Below are positions 35,595 through 44,700 of a stretch of DNA of 64,000 nt, piece by piece. The notes under the pieces were generated by a model. The model saw only the letters and a list, made by a program, of their open reading frames with translations. It searched no databases and was not told where the DNA came from. Made by a program: the position numbers and the translations under genes. Source of the DNA: Roseburia_C sp031555935 (GTDB taxonomy: Bacteria; Bacillota; Clostridia; Lachnospirales; Lachnospiraceae). The DNA is taken from positions 109,080 to 173,079 of the forward strand of contig JAVBTX010000022.1 in the NCBI GenBank assembly GCA_031555935.1. The letters run 5' to 3'. The first letter of the stretch is position 1, and each line of letters opens with the position of its first letter.

Positions 35595-36292
35595 TGAACA
35601 GAGTATTTTTGAAATTAAGCGGTGAAGCATTAGCTGGCGAAAAGAAAACTGGTTTTGATGAAGCAACCGTAACCGAGGTTGCCAAACAGGTGAAGACAAT
35701 TATTGACCAGGGAACGCAGGTGGGAATTGTTATCGGCGGCGGTAATTTTTGGCGTGGCCGGAGCAGTGAGACGATTGACCGGACTAAGGCAGACCAGATT
35801 GGAATGCTGGCAACAATCATGAACTGTATCTATGTATCGGAGATTTTCCGTTCAGTCGGAATGACAACTCAGATATTAACCCCATTTGAATGCGGCAGCA
35901 TGACAAAATTATTTTCCAAGGACCGCGCGAATAAATATTTTTCAAAAGGAATGGTCGTATTTTTTGCTGGCGGAACGGGTCATCCATATTTCTCAACCGA
36001 TACCGGAATTGTGTTGCGGGCGATTGAAATGGAAGCATCTGGAATCTATCTTGCCAAAGCAATTGATGGCGTATATGACAGCGACCCAAAATCAAATCCG
36101 GATGCTACAAAATACGATGAAGTATCGATTCAGGAAGTTCTTGATAAAAAGCTGGCAGTGGTAGATTTGACTGCATCCATTATGTGTATGGAAAATAAAA
36201 TGCCGATGTTTGTATTTGGATTAAATGAAACGAATAGTATCGTTAATGCGATTAGCGGAGAGTTTAATGGCACCAAGGTGACGGTGGAATAG
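35594..36292 (+). CDS. pyrH: UMP kinase
   Basis: Hexameric UMP kinase, which makes UDP from UMP in pyrimidine synthesis. The 232-residue product has the amino-acid kinase family N-terminus (FLKLSGEAL), the glycine loop GIVIGGGNFWRG, and the FFAGGTGHPYFSTDT and AIDGVYDSDP blocks. It is complete and normal. It overlaps the bactofilin stop codon and is followed by frr after 13 bases. Confidence 0.97.
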   Translation: MNRVFLKLSGEALAGEKKTGFDEATVTEVAKQVKTIIDQGTQVGIVIGGGNFWRGRSSETIDRTKADQIGMLATIMNCIYVSEIFRSVGMTTQILTPFECGSMTKLFSKDRANKYFSKGMVVFFAGGTGHPYFSTDTGIVLRAIEMEASGIYLAKAIDGVYDSDPKSNPDATKYDEVSIQEVLDKKLAVVDLTASIMCMENKMPMFVFGLNETNSIVNAISGEFNGTKVTVE

Positions 36293-36305
36293 AAGGAGAA
36301 AAACT

Positions 36306-36857
36306 ATGGATGAAAGACTAGTGCAGTATGAACAAAAAATGCAGAAATCTTATGATAATTTAGTAGAGGACTTAGCATCAATCCGGGCCGGACGTGCAAA
36401 CCCTCATATTTTAGATAAAATCAGAGTCGATTATTATGGAACACCGACATCCTTGCAGCAGGTATCAAATGTAAGTGTACCGGAACCAAGAATGATTCAG
36501 ATTCAGCCGTGGGAAGTATCGCTTCTAAAAGACATCGAGCGGGCTATTTTAGTATCAGATTTGGGATTGAATCCAACCAATGATGGTAAAGTGATCCGAT
36601 TGGTGTTTCCTGAGCTAACCGAGGAACGTCGAAAAGATTTGGCAAAAGATATTAAGAAAAAAGGTGAGAATACCAAAGTAGCAATCCGCAATATCCGTCG
36701 TGATGCCAATGATACATTTAAAAAATTAGCAAAATCTGAGATTTCAGAAGATGAAATCAAAGGATTAGAAGATGATGCGCAGAAGATTACAGATAAATAT
36801 ATTGCTGAAATCGACAAAGCGGTTGAGACGAAGACCAAAGAGATTCTTACCGTATAG
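36306..36857 (+). CDS. frr: Ribosome recycling factor
   Basis: RRF splits post-termination ribosomes together with EF-G. 183 residues, slightly short of the usual 185, with typical blocks LASIRAGRANPHILDKIRVD, YYGTPTSLQQVSNVSVPEPR and a helical second half. SD AAGGAG precedes the ATG. Normal gene. Confidence 0.97.
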   Translation: MDERLVQYEQKMQKSYDNLVEDLASIRAGRANPHILDKIRVDYYGTPTSLQQVSNVSVPEPRMIQIQPWEVSLLKDIERAILVSDLGLNPTNDGKVIRLVFPELTEERRKDLAKDIKKKGENTKVAIRNIRRDANDTFKKLAKSEISEDEIKGLEDDAQKITDKYIAEIDKAVETKTKEILTV

Positions 36858-36868
36858 ACGTGTTTTTG

Positions 36869-36902
36869 ATGGGGACATAGCCAATGCCAATGTCCCCATT
36901 TT
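36869..36902 (+). terminator. Weak terminator-like hairpin between frr and uppS
   Basis: ATGGGGACA (36869-36877) pairs with TGTCCCCAT (36891-36899) and is followed by only four T. It is likely a partial terminator or processing site inside the operon. Confidence 0.55.
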
Positions 36903-36923
36903 CTGTAGAATGGAGATTACGAT

Positions 36924-37622
36924 ATGAAGATTCCACAACATGTAGCAATTATCTTGGATGGCAATGGACGATGGGCAAAAAGTAAAGGAATGCCGCGTAA
37001 TTATGGGCATACGATAGGAGCCAAAAATGTTGAAACGGTACTTCGAGCTGCTGGCGAGATGGGCATAAAATATGTAACCGTGTATGCATTTTCGACGGAG
37101 AATTGGAACCGTCCCCAAAATGAAGTGGATGCCTTGATGAAGCTCTTGAATAATTATTTGAAGAACTGTGTGAAAACGGCGCAAAAGAACAATATGAGAA
37201 TCCGTGTGATTGGTGATATAAGCAAATTGGAAGCAGATTTTCAGAATAGAATTCATGATTTAGAAGAACAATCAAAAGAGAATACTGGTTTGAATTTTCA
37301 GATTGCCATCAATTATGGCAGCCGTGATGAAATGGTGCGGGCAATGAGAAAAATGACCGATTCCGGTGTAAAAGCCGAGGATATTACCGAGGAAGTATTT
37401 GAAAGATTTCTTGATACGCAGGGAATACCGGACCCAGACTTGCTAATTAGGACCAGTGGCGAATTACGTTTGTCAAATTATTTGATGTGGCAGTTGGCAT
37501 ATAGCGAATTTTATTTTACCGATGTACCGTGGCCAGATTTTACCCCGGAAGAATTAGAAAAAGCGATTGCAGAATATACAAGAAGAGACCGTAGATATGG
37601 TAAGGTCGAGGAGGAAGTGTAA
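36924..37622 (+). CDS. uppS: Undecaprenyl diphosphate synthase
   Basis: cis-Prenyltransferase that makes C55 undecaprenyl diphosphate, the carrier for cell-wall precursors. 232 residues, with the catalytic P-loop-like start VAIILDGNGRWAKSKGMPR, the FSTENWNRP block, and the C-terminal DLLIRTSGELRLSNYLMWQL and FTDVPWPDF. Complete. It is followed by cdsA with no gap (TAA then ATG). Confidence 0.96.
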   Translation: MKIPQHVAIILDGNGRWAKSKGMPRNYGHTIGAKNVETVLRAAGEMGIKYVTVYAFSTENWNRPQNEVDALMKLLNNYLKNCVKTAQKNNMRIRVIGDISKLEADFQNRIHDLEEQSKENTGLNFQIAINYGSRDEMVRAMRKMTDSGVKAEDITEEVFERFLDTQGIPDPDLLIRTSGELRLSNYLMWQLAYSEFYFTDVPWPDFTPEELEKAIAEYTRRDRRYGKVEEEV

Positions 37623-38423
37623 ATGTTTAAAACAAGACTGCTAAGTGGAATCGTGCTGGTAGTAGCAGCTCTTTTATTAATAATTACAGGTGGTGACGTT
37701 TTACTAATCGCAATCGGCATCATATCGTTGATTGGATTGTCAGAGCTGTACCATGTATTTCAAATTGAAAAAAGTCTGGTCGGTATCGTCGGATATCTGC
37801 TGACAGCAGCTTTTTACTGTGACCTAAGATGGAATTTCATGGAAAATAATATGTTTATTCTAGGTGCGTTAGGATTGTTTTTGTTTGTGTATGTATTTAC
37901 CTATCCCAAATATAAAACCGAACAGATTATGGCGGCATTTTTTGGCATCTTTTATGTATCGGTAATGTTATCCTATGTCTATCAGACGAGAATCATCACC
38001 AATGGCGCATATATCGTCTGGCTGATTTTCCTATGTTCCTGGGGCAGTGATACGTGTGCATACTGTGTTGGGATGTTAATTGGCAAGCATAAAATGACCC
38101 CGAAATTATCCCCGAAGAAATCCTGGGAGGGAGCGGTCGGCGGTGTCGTTGGTGCAGCGTTACTAACCGTTATCTATGGATTGGTATTTCAGCAGGCGAT
38201 GGGAAATACTATGACCGATATCTGGATTTTAGCGATTATCTGTGCGATTGGTGCGGCAATCTCGATGGTTGGTGATTTGGCGGCCTCAGCGATAAAAAGA
38301 AATTATGATATTAAGGACTATGGCAAATTAATTCCGGGTCACGGCGGTATCTTAGATCGTTTCGATAGTGTCATATTTACCGCACCTGTCATATATTTTC
38401 TCGCAGTATATTTGATCAAATAG
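37623..38423 (+). CDS. cdsA: Phosphatidate cytidylyltransferase
   Basis: Integral membrane enzyme making CDP-diacylglycerol for phospholipid synthesis. 266 residues with about seven to eight membrane helices and the C-terminal CDS signature region around 210-245 (SMVGDLAASAIKRNYDIKDY then GKLIPGHGGILDRFDS). Normal length and context. Confidence 0.95.
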   Translation: MFKTRLLSGIVLVVAALLLIITGGDVLLIAIGIISLIGLSELYHVFQIEKSLVGIVGYLLTAAFYCDLRWNFMENNMFILGALGLFLFVYVFTYPKYKTEQIMAAFFGIFYVSVMLSYVYQTRIITNGAYIVWLIFLCSWGSDTCAYCVGMLIGKHKMTPKLSPKKSWEGAVGGVVGAALLTVIYGLVFQQAMGNTMTDIWILAIICAIGAAISMVGDLAASAIKRNYDIKDYGKLIPGHGGILDRFDSVIFTAPVIYFLAVYLIK

Positions 38424-38448
38424 GTAACCGATGGAAGGTAGATTTCAG

Positions 38449-39591
38449 ATGAAAAAAATAGCAATACTAGGTTCGACCGGTTCAATTGGAACCCAGACTT
38501 TAGATATTGTCAGGGAACAAAAAGACCTTGAAGTGATTGCCTTAGCGGCTGGTCGTAACATTAAGCTGTTAGAAGCCCAAATCCGAGAGTTTCGCCCGCG
38601 GCTGACCGCTGTTTGGGATGAAGCAGATGCCAAAACATTGCGGGACAATGTCCGTGATATTCCGGTAACCATAGTTTCAGGCATGGATGGGCTGTTAGAA
38701 GTGGCAGTGGTTTCGGAAGTGGAAATATTAGTGACGGCAATTGTCGGGATGTTAGGCATTCGTCCGACCATCGCCGCAATTAAGGCGGGTAAGACGATTG
38801 CATTGGCCAACAAAGAAACACTCGTAACGGCAGGACATATTATTATGCCATTGGCAAAGCAGCACAAGGTTTCAATTTTGCCAGTGGATAGTGAACACAG
38901 TGCTATTTTCCAGTCCTTAAATGGCGAGCAGGATAATCGCATTGCCAAGATACTATTAACAGCATCTGGCGGACCATTTCGTGGTCGAAAACGCAGTGAA
39001 CTGGCAAACATCCAAGTGGAAGATGCCTTAAAACACCCAAACTGGGAAATGGGCCGAAAAATCACGATTGATTCTTCGACAATGGTGAATAAGGGCTTAG
39101 AAGTGATAGAAGCAAAATGGTTATTTGATGTGGAGCTAGAAAATATTCAGGTGGTAGTACAACCACAAAGTATCATACATTCTATGGTAGAGTATCAGGA
39201 TGGGGCCGTGATTGCCCAGCTTGGCACGCCGGATATGCGGCTGCCAATCCAGTATGCCTTGTATTATCCAACGCGTCGGCCATTAAGTGGCGAGCGACTG
39301 GATTTTTGGAGCATCAAAAACATTAGTTTTGAAGAGCCGGATTTAGAAAACTTCCGCGGGCTGGCCTTGGCATATCAGGCATTGAAACAAGGTGGAAATA
39401 TTCCGACCGCTTTTAACGCAGCAAATGAGCGGGCCGTAGCGAAATTTTTAAATCGGGAAATTCGCTATCTCGAGATTGTGGATATAATTGAAGGCTGTAT
39501 GGAACAGGCACACTACCTTGAAAATCCATCCGTAGAGCAGATATTAGAGACAGAAGCGGCGGCATATGATTATATAGAGAGTAGATATTAG
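38449..39591 (+). CDS. dxr: 1-deoxy-D-xylulose-5-phosphate reductoisomerase
   Basis: Second enzyme of the MEP isoprenoid pathway. From ATG 38449 (GGAAGGT SD) the product is 380 residues. It has the NADPH loop IAILGSTGSIGTQTLDIV, the metal-binding VDSEHSAIFQ, the SGGPFRG loop and the NMGRKITIDSSTMVNKGLEVIEA-type block. An ATG at 38431 is in frame but overlaps the SD region. Together with uppS and ispG it makes this an isoprenoid-rich operon. Confidence 0.96.
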   Translation: MKKIAILGSTGSIGTQTLDIVREQKDLEVIALAAGRNIKLLEAQIREFRPRLTAVWDEADAKTLRDNVRDIPVTIVSGMDGLLEVAVVSEVEILVTAIVGMLGIRPTIAAIKAGKTIALANKETLVTAGHIIMPLAKQHKVSILPVDSEHSAIFQSLNGEQDNRIAKILLTASGGPFRGRKRSELANIQVEDALKHPNWEMGRKITIDSSTMVNKGLEVIEAKWLFDVELENIQVVVQPQSIIHSMVEYQDGAVIAQLGTPDMRLPIQYALYYPTRRPLSGERLDFWSIKNISFEEPDLENFRGLALAYQALKQGGNIPTAFNAANERAVAKFLNREIRYLEIVDIIEGCMEQAHYLENPSVEQILETEAAAYDYIESRY

Positions 39592-39606
39592 GAATGGAGA
39601 AATAGT

Positions 39607-40638
39607 ATGAATATTATTATCGCGCTTATTATATTTAGTGCAATTATTTTATTTCACGAGTTAGGTCACTTTTTATTGGCCAAAAAGAATGGCATTACGG
39701 TAAATGAATTTTCCTTGGGATTGGGTCCAACCATCGTTGGGTTCACCAAGGGAGAAACAAAGTATTGCCTCAAATTACTGCCATTTGGTGGTGCCTGTAT
39801 GATGGAAGGCGAAGACGAGAGCAGTGATTCGGAAGGCTCATTTAATAACAAGTCAGTTTGGGCCAGAATGTCAGTGGTTGTTGCTGGACCAATCTTTAAC
39901 TTTATTTTAGCTTTTTTACTAGCTTTGATTATCATTGGCTTAAATGGTTATGACAAACCGATTGTAACTGCTGTAACACCAGGATTTGCCGCTGAAGAGG
40001 CGGGTATCCAGGAGGGCGATTCGATTGTTAAGGTCAATGGCAAAAAAATTCATTTTTATCGTGAGATTGTCTTTTTGACATATTTTTATCCAGATGAAGA
40101 TTGGGACATAGAATATGAGCGGGATGGCCAGATATACAGTGCTCACTTAGAACCACGCTATGATGAAGAAAGTGAACGCAATCTGCGCGGCATTCAGTAT
40201 AGCTACACGCAGGAAAAGACGAATGTGCTGACGACGATTCAATACAGTGCCTATGAACTGAAATATTGGGTTAATACAACAATTGAGAGCTTGCGGATGT
40301 TAATTACCGGCAAGGTCAGTGTCAATGAGTTATCCGGTCCGGTGGGCATCGTTAAGACGATTGGTGATACCTATGACCAAAGCAAGGCAGTTAGTACCTA
40401 TTCCGTTGTGATGAGCATGATGAATATGGCGATTTTACTATCTGCGAACTTAGGTGTCATGAACTTATTGCCACTGCCGGCATTAGACGGTGGGCGACTG
40501 GTATTTCTTGTCATTGAAGCAATCCGGCGCAAGAAGGTTAACCCAGACAAAGAAGGTATGGTTCATTTTGTCGGCATTGTGCTGCTGATGGGCTTGATGG
40601 TTTTGGTTATGTTTAACGATATTCGCAAATTGTTTTAG
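39607..40638 (+). CDS. rseP: RIP metalloprotease RseP/RasP (site-2 protease)
   Basis: Intramembrane zinc protease. 343 residues with the HExxH motif in FHELGHFLLAKK near residue 19, a PDZ domain at about 118-200 (GFAAEEAGIQEGDSIVKVNG), and the C-terminal LDG motif in NLLPLPALDGGRLVFL. Complete. The standard neighbour of dxr. Confidence 0.96.
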   Translation: MNIIIALIIFSAIILFHELGHFLLAKKNGITVNEFSLGLGPTIVGFTKGETKYCLKLLPFGGACMMEGEDESSDSEGSFNNKSVWARMSVVVAGPIFNFILAFLLALIIIGLNGYDKPIVTAVTPGFAAEEAGIQEGDSIVKVNGKKIHFYREIVFLTYFYPDEDWDIEYERDGQIYSAHLEPRYDEESERNLRGIQYSYTQEKTNVLTTIQYSAYELKYWVNTTIESLRMLITGKVSVNELSGPVGIVKTIGDTYDQSKAVSTYSVVMSMMNMAILLSANLGVMNLLPLPALDGGRLVFLVIEAIRRKKVNPDKEGMVHFVGIVLLMGLMVLVMFNDIRKLF

Positions 40639-40672
40639 CATCAAGAGTCGAAAGTATACGGAGAGATAACAC

Positions 40673-41728
40673 ATGGAAAGAAAAAATAGTAAACAGGTTA
40701 ACATTGGGAATCGTGTGATAGGCGGTAGTAATCCTATTTTAATCCAGTCAATGACAAATACAAAGACCGAAGATGTGCCGGCATGTGTGGCGCAGATTCA
40801 GGCGTTGACTGCGGCAGGCTGTGATATCATCCGCTGTGCGGTGCCAACAATCGAAGCGGCACAGGCGCTTGCTGAAATAAAAAAACAAATTACAATTCCA
40901 TTGGTGGCTGATATACATTTCGACTACCGTTTGGCGATTGCGGCGATGGAACATGGAGCGGATAAAATTCGTATTAATCCCGGCAATATTGGTGACACCG
41001 AAAAAGTAAAAGCCGTAGTGGATGTGGCGAAAGAACGAAACATTCCGATTCGCGTTGGCGTGAATAGTGGTTCCTTGGAGAAAGCACTGATTGAAAAATA
41101 TCACGGCGTTACCGCCGAAGGAATTGTCGAAAGTGCACTTGATAAGGTCCGCATGATTGAAGAGATGGGATATGACAATCTCGTCGTCAGCATCAAATCT
41201 TCTGATGTGATGATGTGTGTGCGTGCCCATGAACTGATTGCAGCGCAGACGAATTACCCATTGCACGTTGGTATTACGGAAGCAGGAACAATTATCAGCG
41301 GCAATATCAAGTCGTCGATTGGCTTGGGTCTGATTTTGCATCAGGGCATTGGCGATACCATCCGGGTCTCATTAACTGGTGATCCACTCGAAGAAATCAA
41401 ATCGGCGAAGCTGATTTTAAAGACCTTAGGTCTTCGAAGCGGTGGAATTGAAGTGGTATCATGTCCGACCTGCGGCAGAACCAGAATTGATTTAATTAGT
41501 TTGGCAAACCAAGTAGAAAATATGGTGGCCGATATTCCGTTGAATATCAAGGTGGCCGTAATGGGATGCGTGGTAAATGGACCAGGAGAAGCCAAAGAAG
41601 CCGATATCGGAATTGCTGGCGGTATTGGCGAAGGTTTGTTGATAAAGCATGGCGAAATATACAAGAAAGTACCGGAGGATCAGCTCTTAATGGAACTTCG
41701 TCAGGAACTTTTAAATTGGAGTTATTAA
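40673..41728 (+). CDS. ispG: 4-hydroxy-3-methylbut-2-enyl diphosphate synthase
   Basis: IspG (GcpE), the iron-sulfur MEP pathway enzyme. 351 residues with the N-terminal barrel (NPILIQSMTNTKTEDV, LVADIHFDYRLAI, IRINPGNIGD) and the [4Fe-4S] ligands in CPTCGR near 264 and GCVVNGPGEA near 300. In B. subtilis this position between rasP and polC holds proS; here ispG does. SD CGGAGAG precedes the ATG. Confidence 0.96.
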   Translation: MERKNSKQVNIGNRVIGGSNPILIQSMTNTKTEDVPACVAQIQALTAAGCDIIRCAVPTIEAAQALAEIKKQITIPLVADIHFDYRLAIAAMEHGADKIRINPGNIGDTEKVKAVVDVAKERNIPIRVGVNSGSLEKALIEKYHGVTAEGIVESALDKVRMIEEMGYDNLVVSIKSSDVMMCVRAHELIAAQTNYPLHVGITEAGTIISGNIKSSIGLGLILHQGIGDTIRVSLTGDPLEEIKSAKLILKTLGLRSGGIEVVSCPTCGRTRIDLISLANQVENMVADIPLNIKVAVMGCVVNGPGEAKEADIGIAGGIGEGLLIKHGEIYKKVPEDQLLMELRQELLNWSY

Positions 41729-41729
41729 A

Positions 41730-44700
41730 ATGACAAAACTTTTCTTTGAAGTTTTTCCGACCCTAAAGCTTGGGGGAGAGATACGGAATTTGATGATGGA
41801 AGCGGAGGTAACGAAGGTTGCCACGAACCGGACCAAGGACCTAATCAAAGTGTATTTGACGAGTGCTCGTCTGATTGAAAAAAAACAGATTCATTTGTTA
41901 GAGAGTGAAATTATGAAACAGTTATTTCCGAACCAGGAGATAACTGTTAAAATTATGGAAAAATTTAATCTGTCGATGCAGTATACACCGGAAAAATTGC
42001 TGGCAGTTTATAAGGAAAGTATTTTAGAAGAATTGCAGGCGTATAGCCTGTTATTATATAATTTATTTCGTTGTGCGAGGATGGAGTTTGACCGTGAAGA
42101 CCATCTGCGCCTGACGATGGACAATTCGATTGTGGCTCAGAATCGTAGTGAAGAACTGGTTGATATTCTTGGTAAAATCATCTGCGAACGCTGTGGTCTA
42201 AAGCTAATCATCGAACCAATCTATGAAGAAAAAGAAAGTAGTCGTCATATTCAAAATGCCGATATTCAGATGCAGCAGCAAGTGCGTAATATCATGAATT
42301 TGGCGGCAGTGCGTAAAGATGATGAAGAAGGCGGTGAGAATCCATCCGCTGAGTCGCCAGAGGCGGCATTAGCACAAGGCAATGTAACCCCGCCAGGAAC
42401 GGATGCAGTTCCACCAAAAGCCAGCAAACCACCGGAAAAGAAAAACAACTCATGGGGCGGTAAACGGGATTTTTACAAAAAGTCGGATAACCCAGATGTC
42501 ATTTATGGTCGTGATTTTGAAGATGAAGTTATTCCACTGGAAACGATTATGGGTGAAATGGGTGAAGTGGCGATTCGTGGCAAAATATTGACCCTGGAAT
42601 CCAGAGAAATCCGGAATGAGAAAACAATTGTGATTATCTCGGTAACAGATTTTACCGATACGATAGTTTTAAAAATATTTACCAAGAACGAGTCATTAGA
42701 AGAACTGCTCGGAGGCTTAAAAAAAGGTGCCTTTGTGAAAGTGAAGGGTGTTACGACGATTGATAAGTTCGATAGTGAGCTGACGATTGGCTCGATTGTT
42801 GGAATTAAGAAAATACCAGACTTTACGACGACTCGGATGGACAGCAGTCCGGAGAAACGGGTCGAGCTTCATTGCCATACCAAGATGAGTGATATGGACG
42901 GTGTTTCGGCAGTTGAGGATATTGTAAGGAGAGCGGCGGGTTGGGGACATAAAGCAATCGCGATTACAGACCACGGTGCGATTCAGGCTTTTCCGATTGC
43001 CAATCATGTCCGCTTACCGGAAGGACAGGATATCAAGGTAATCTATGGCGTGGAGGCATATCTGGTTGATGATTTAAAGGATATTGCAGAAAATTCCAAG
43101 GGCCAGACGTTGCAGGAGGATTATGTTGTTTTTGACATCGAGACAACGGGCTTCAGCCCACTTGTGAATAAAATGATTGAAATTGGCGCAGTCAAGGTAT
43201 CAGATGGAAAAATCGTAGAGCGGTTTTCGTCATTTGTCAATCCGCAGGTGCCGATTCCATTTCATATTGAGAATCTGACCAGCATCCGCGATGATATGGT
43301 CATGGATGCACCGACCATCGAAGAAATTTTGCCGAAATTTATGGAGTTTTGCGGCTCGTGTGTGATGGTGGCACATAACGCTGATTTTGATATGAGTTTT
43401 ATCAAATATAATTGCGACCAGATTGGTCTGAGCTACGATTTTACGATAGTGGATACCGTATCTTTGGCGCGGCTGTTACTGCCGAATCTCAACCGATTCA
43501 AGTTAGATACCGTTGCCAAGGCCATCAATGTACCACTCGGATTCCATCATCGGGCCGTTGAAGATGCCAGTTGTACTGCTGATATCTTCGTTAAGTTTAT
43601 TGAAATGCTTGGCGAACGTGGGATTCATACGCTGGATGAAATCAATGTAGAAGGACATGTCAGCAAGCAGATGGTGATGAAGATGCCAACCCATCATGCA
43701 ATTATTTTAGCAACCAATGAAATTGGCCGGGTGAATCTCTACCGCTTGATTTCATTGTCGCATTTGAATTATTACCGGATGCGGCCGCGTATCCCGAAGA
43801 GTGAATATTTAAAATATAAAGAAGGCTTGATCATTGGTTCGGCTTGTGAGGCCGGTGAGCTTTACCAGGCCATCTTACAAGGCCGTCCCGAAGAAGAAAT
43901 TGTCCGTTTGGTGAATTTCTATGACTATCTGGAAATTCAGCCGCTTGGCAACAATATGTTTATGCTGCGGGATGAAAAGCATCCGGTTTCAACGATAGAA
44001 GAGCTAAAGGACATCAACCGTAAAATCTGCAAGCTGGGGGAAGCTTTTCATAAAATTGTCGTGGCAACCTGTGATGTGCATTTTATCGACCCGGAGGATG
44101 AGGTTTACCGCCGTATTATTCTGGCCGGAAAGGGATTTAAGGATGCCGATGACCAGGCGCCGTTATACCTTCGAACAACGGAAGAAATGCTGCGGGAATT
44201 TGAATACCTCGGCAGTGAAAAAGCACATCAGGTAGTCGTGGAGAATCCCAACCGGATTGCTGATATGTGTGAAAAAGTATCACCGGTGCGGCCCGATAAG
44301 TGTCCGCCGATTATTGAAAATTCTGACCAGATGTTAAGAGATATCTGTTACAACAAAGCCCATGAAATGTATGGTGAGGAATTGCCGCCGATTGTATACG
44401 AGCGCTTGGAGCGTGAATTAAATTCCATTATCAGCAATGGTTACGCAGTTATGTATATTATTGCCCAGAAGCTGGTATGGAAGTCAAATGAGGATGGTTA
44501 TCTGGTGGGCTCGCGTGGTTCGGTTGGTTCATCCTTTGTGGCAACGATGTCTGGTGTTACCGAGGTCAATCCGCTGTCACCGCATTACTATTGTGAAAAC
44601 TGTCATTTCAGTGATTTTGATTCGGAGGAAGTCAAGCAATACAGTGGTGCTTCCGGCTGTGATATGCCCGACCGTGACTGTCCGGTCTGCGGGAAACCAC

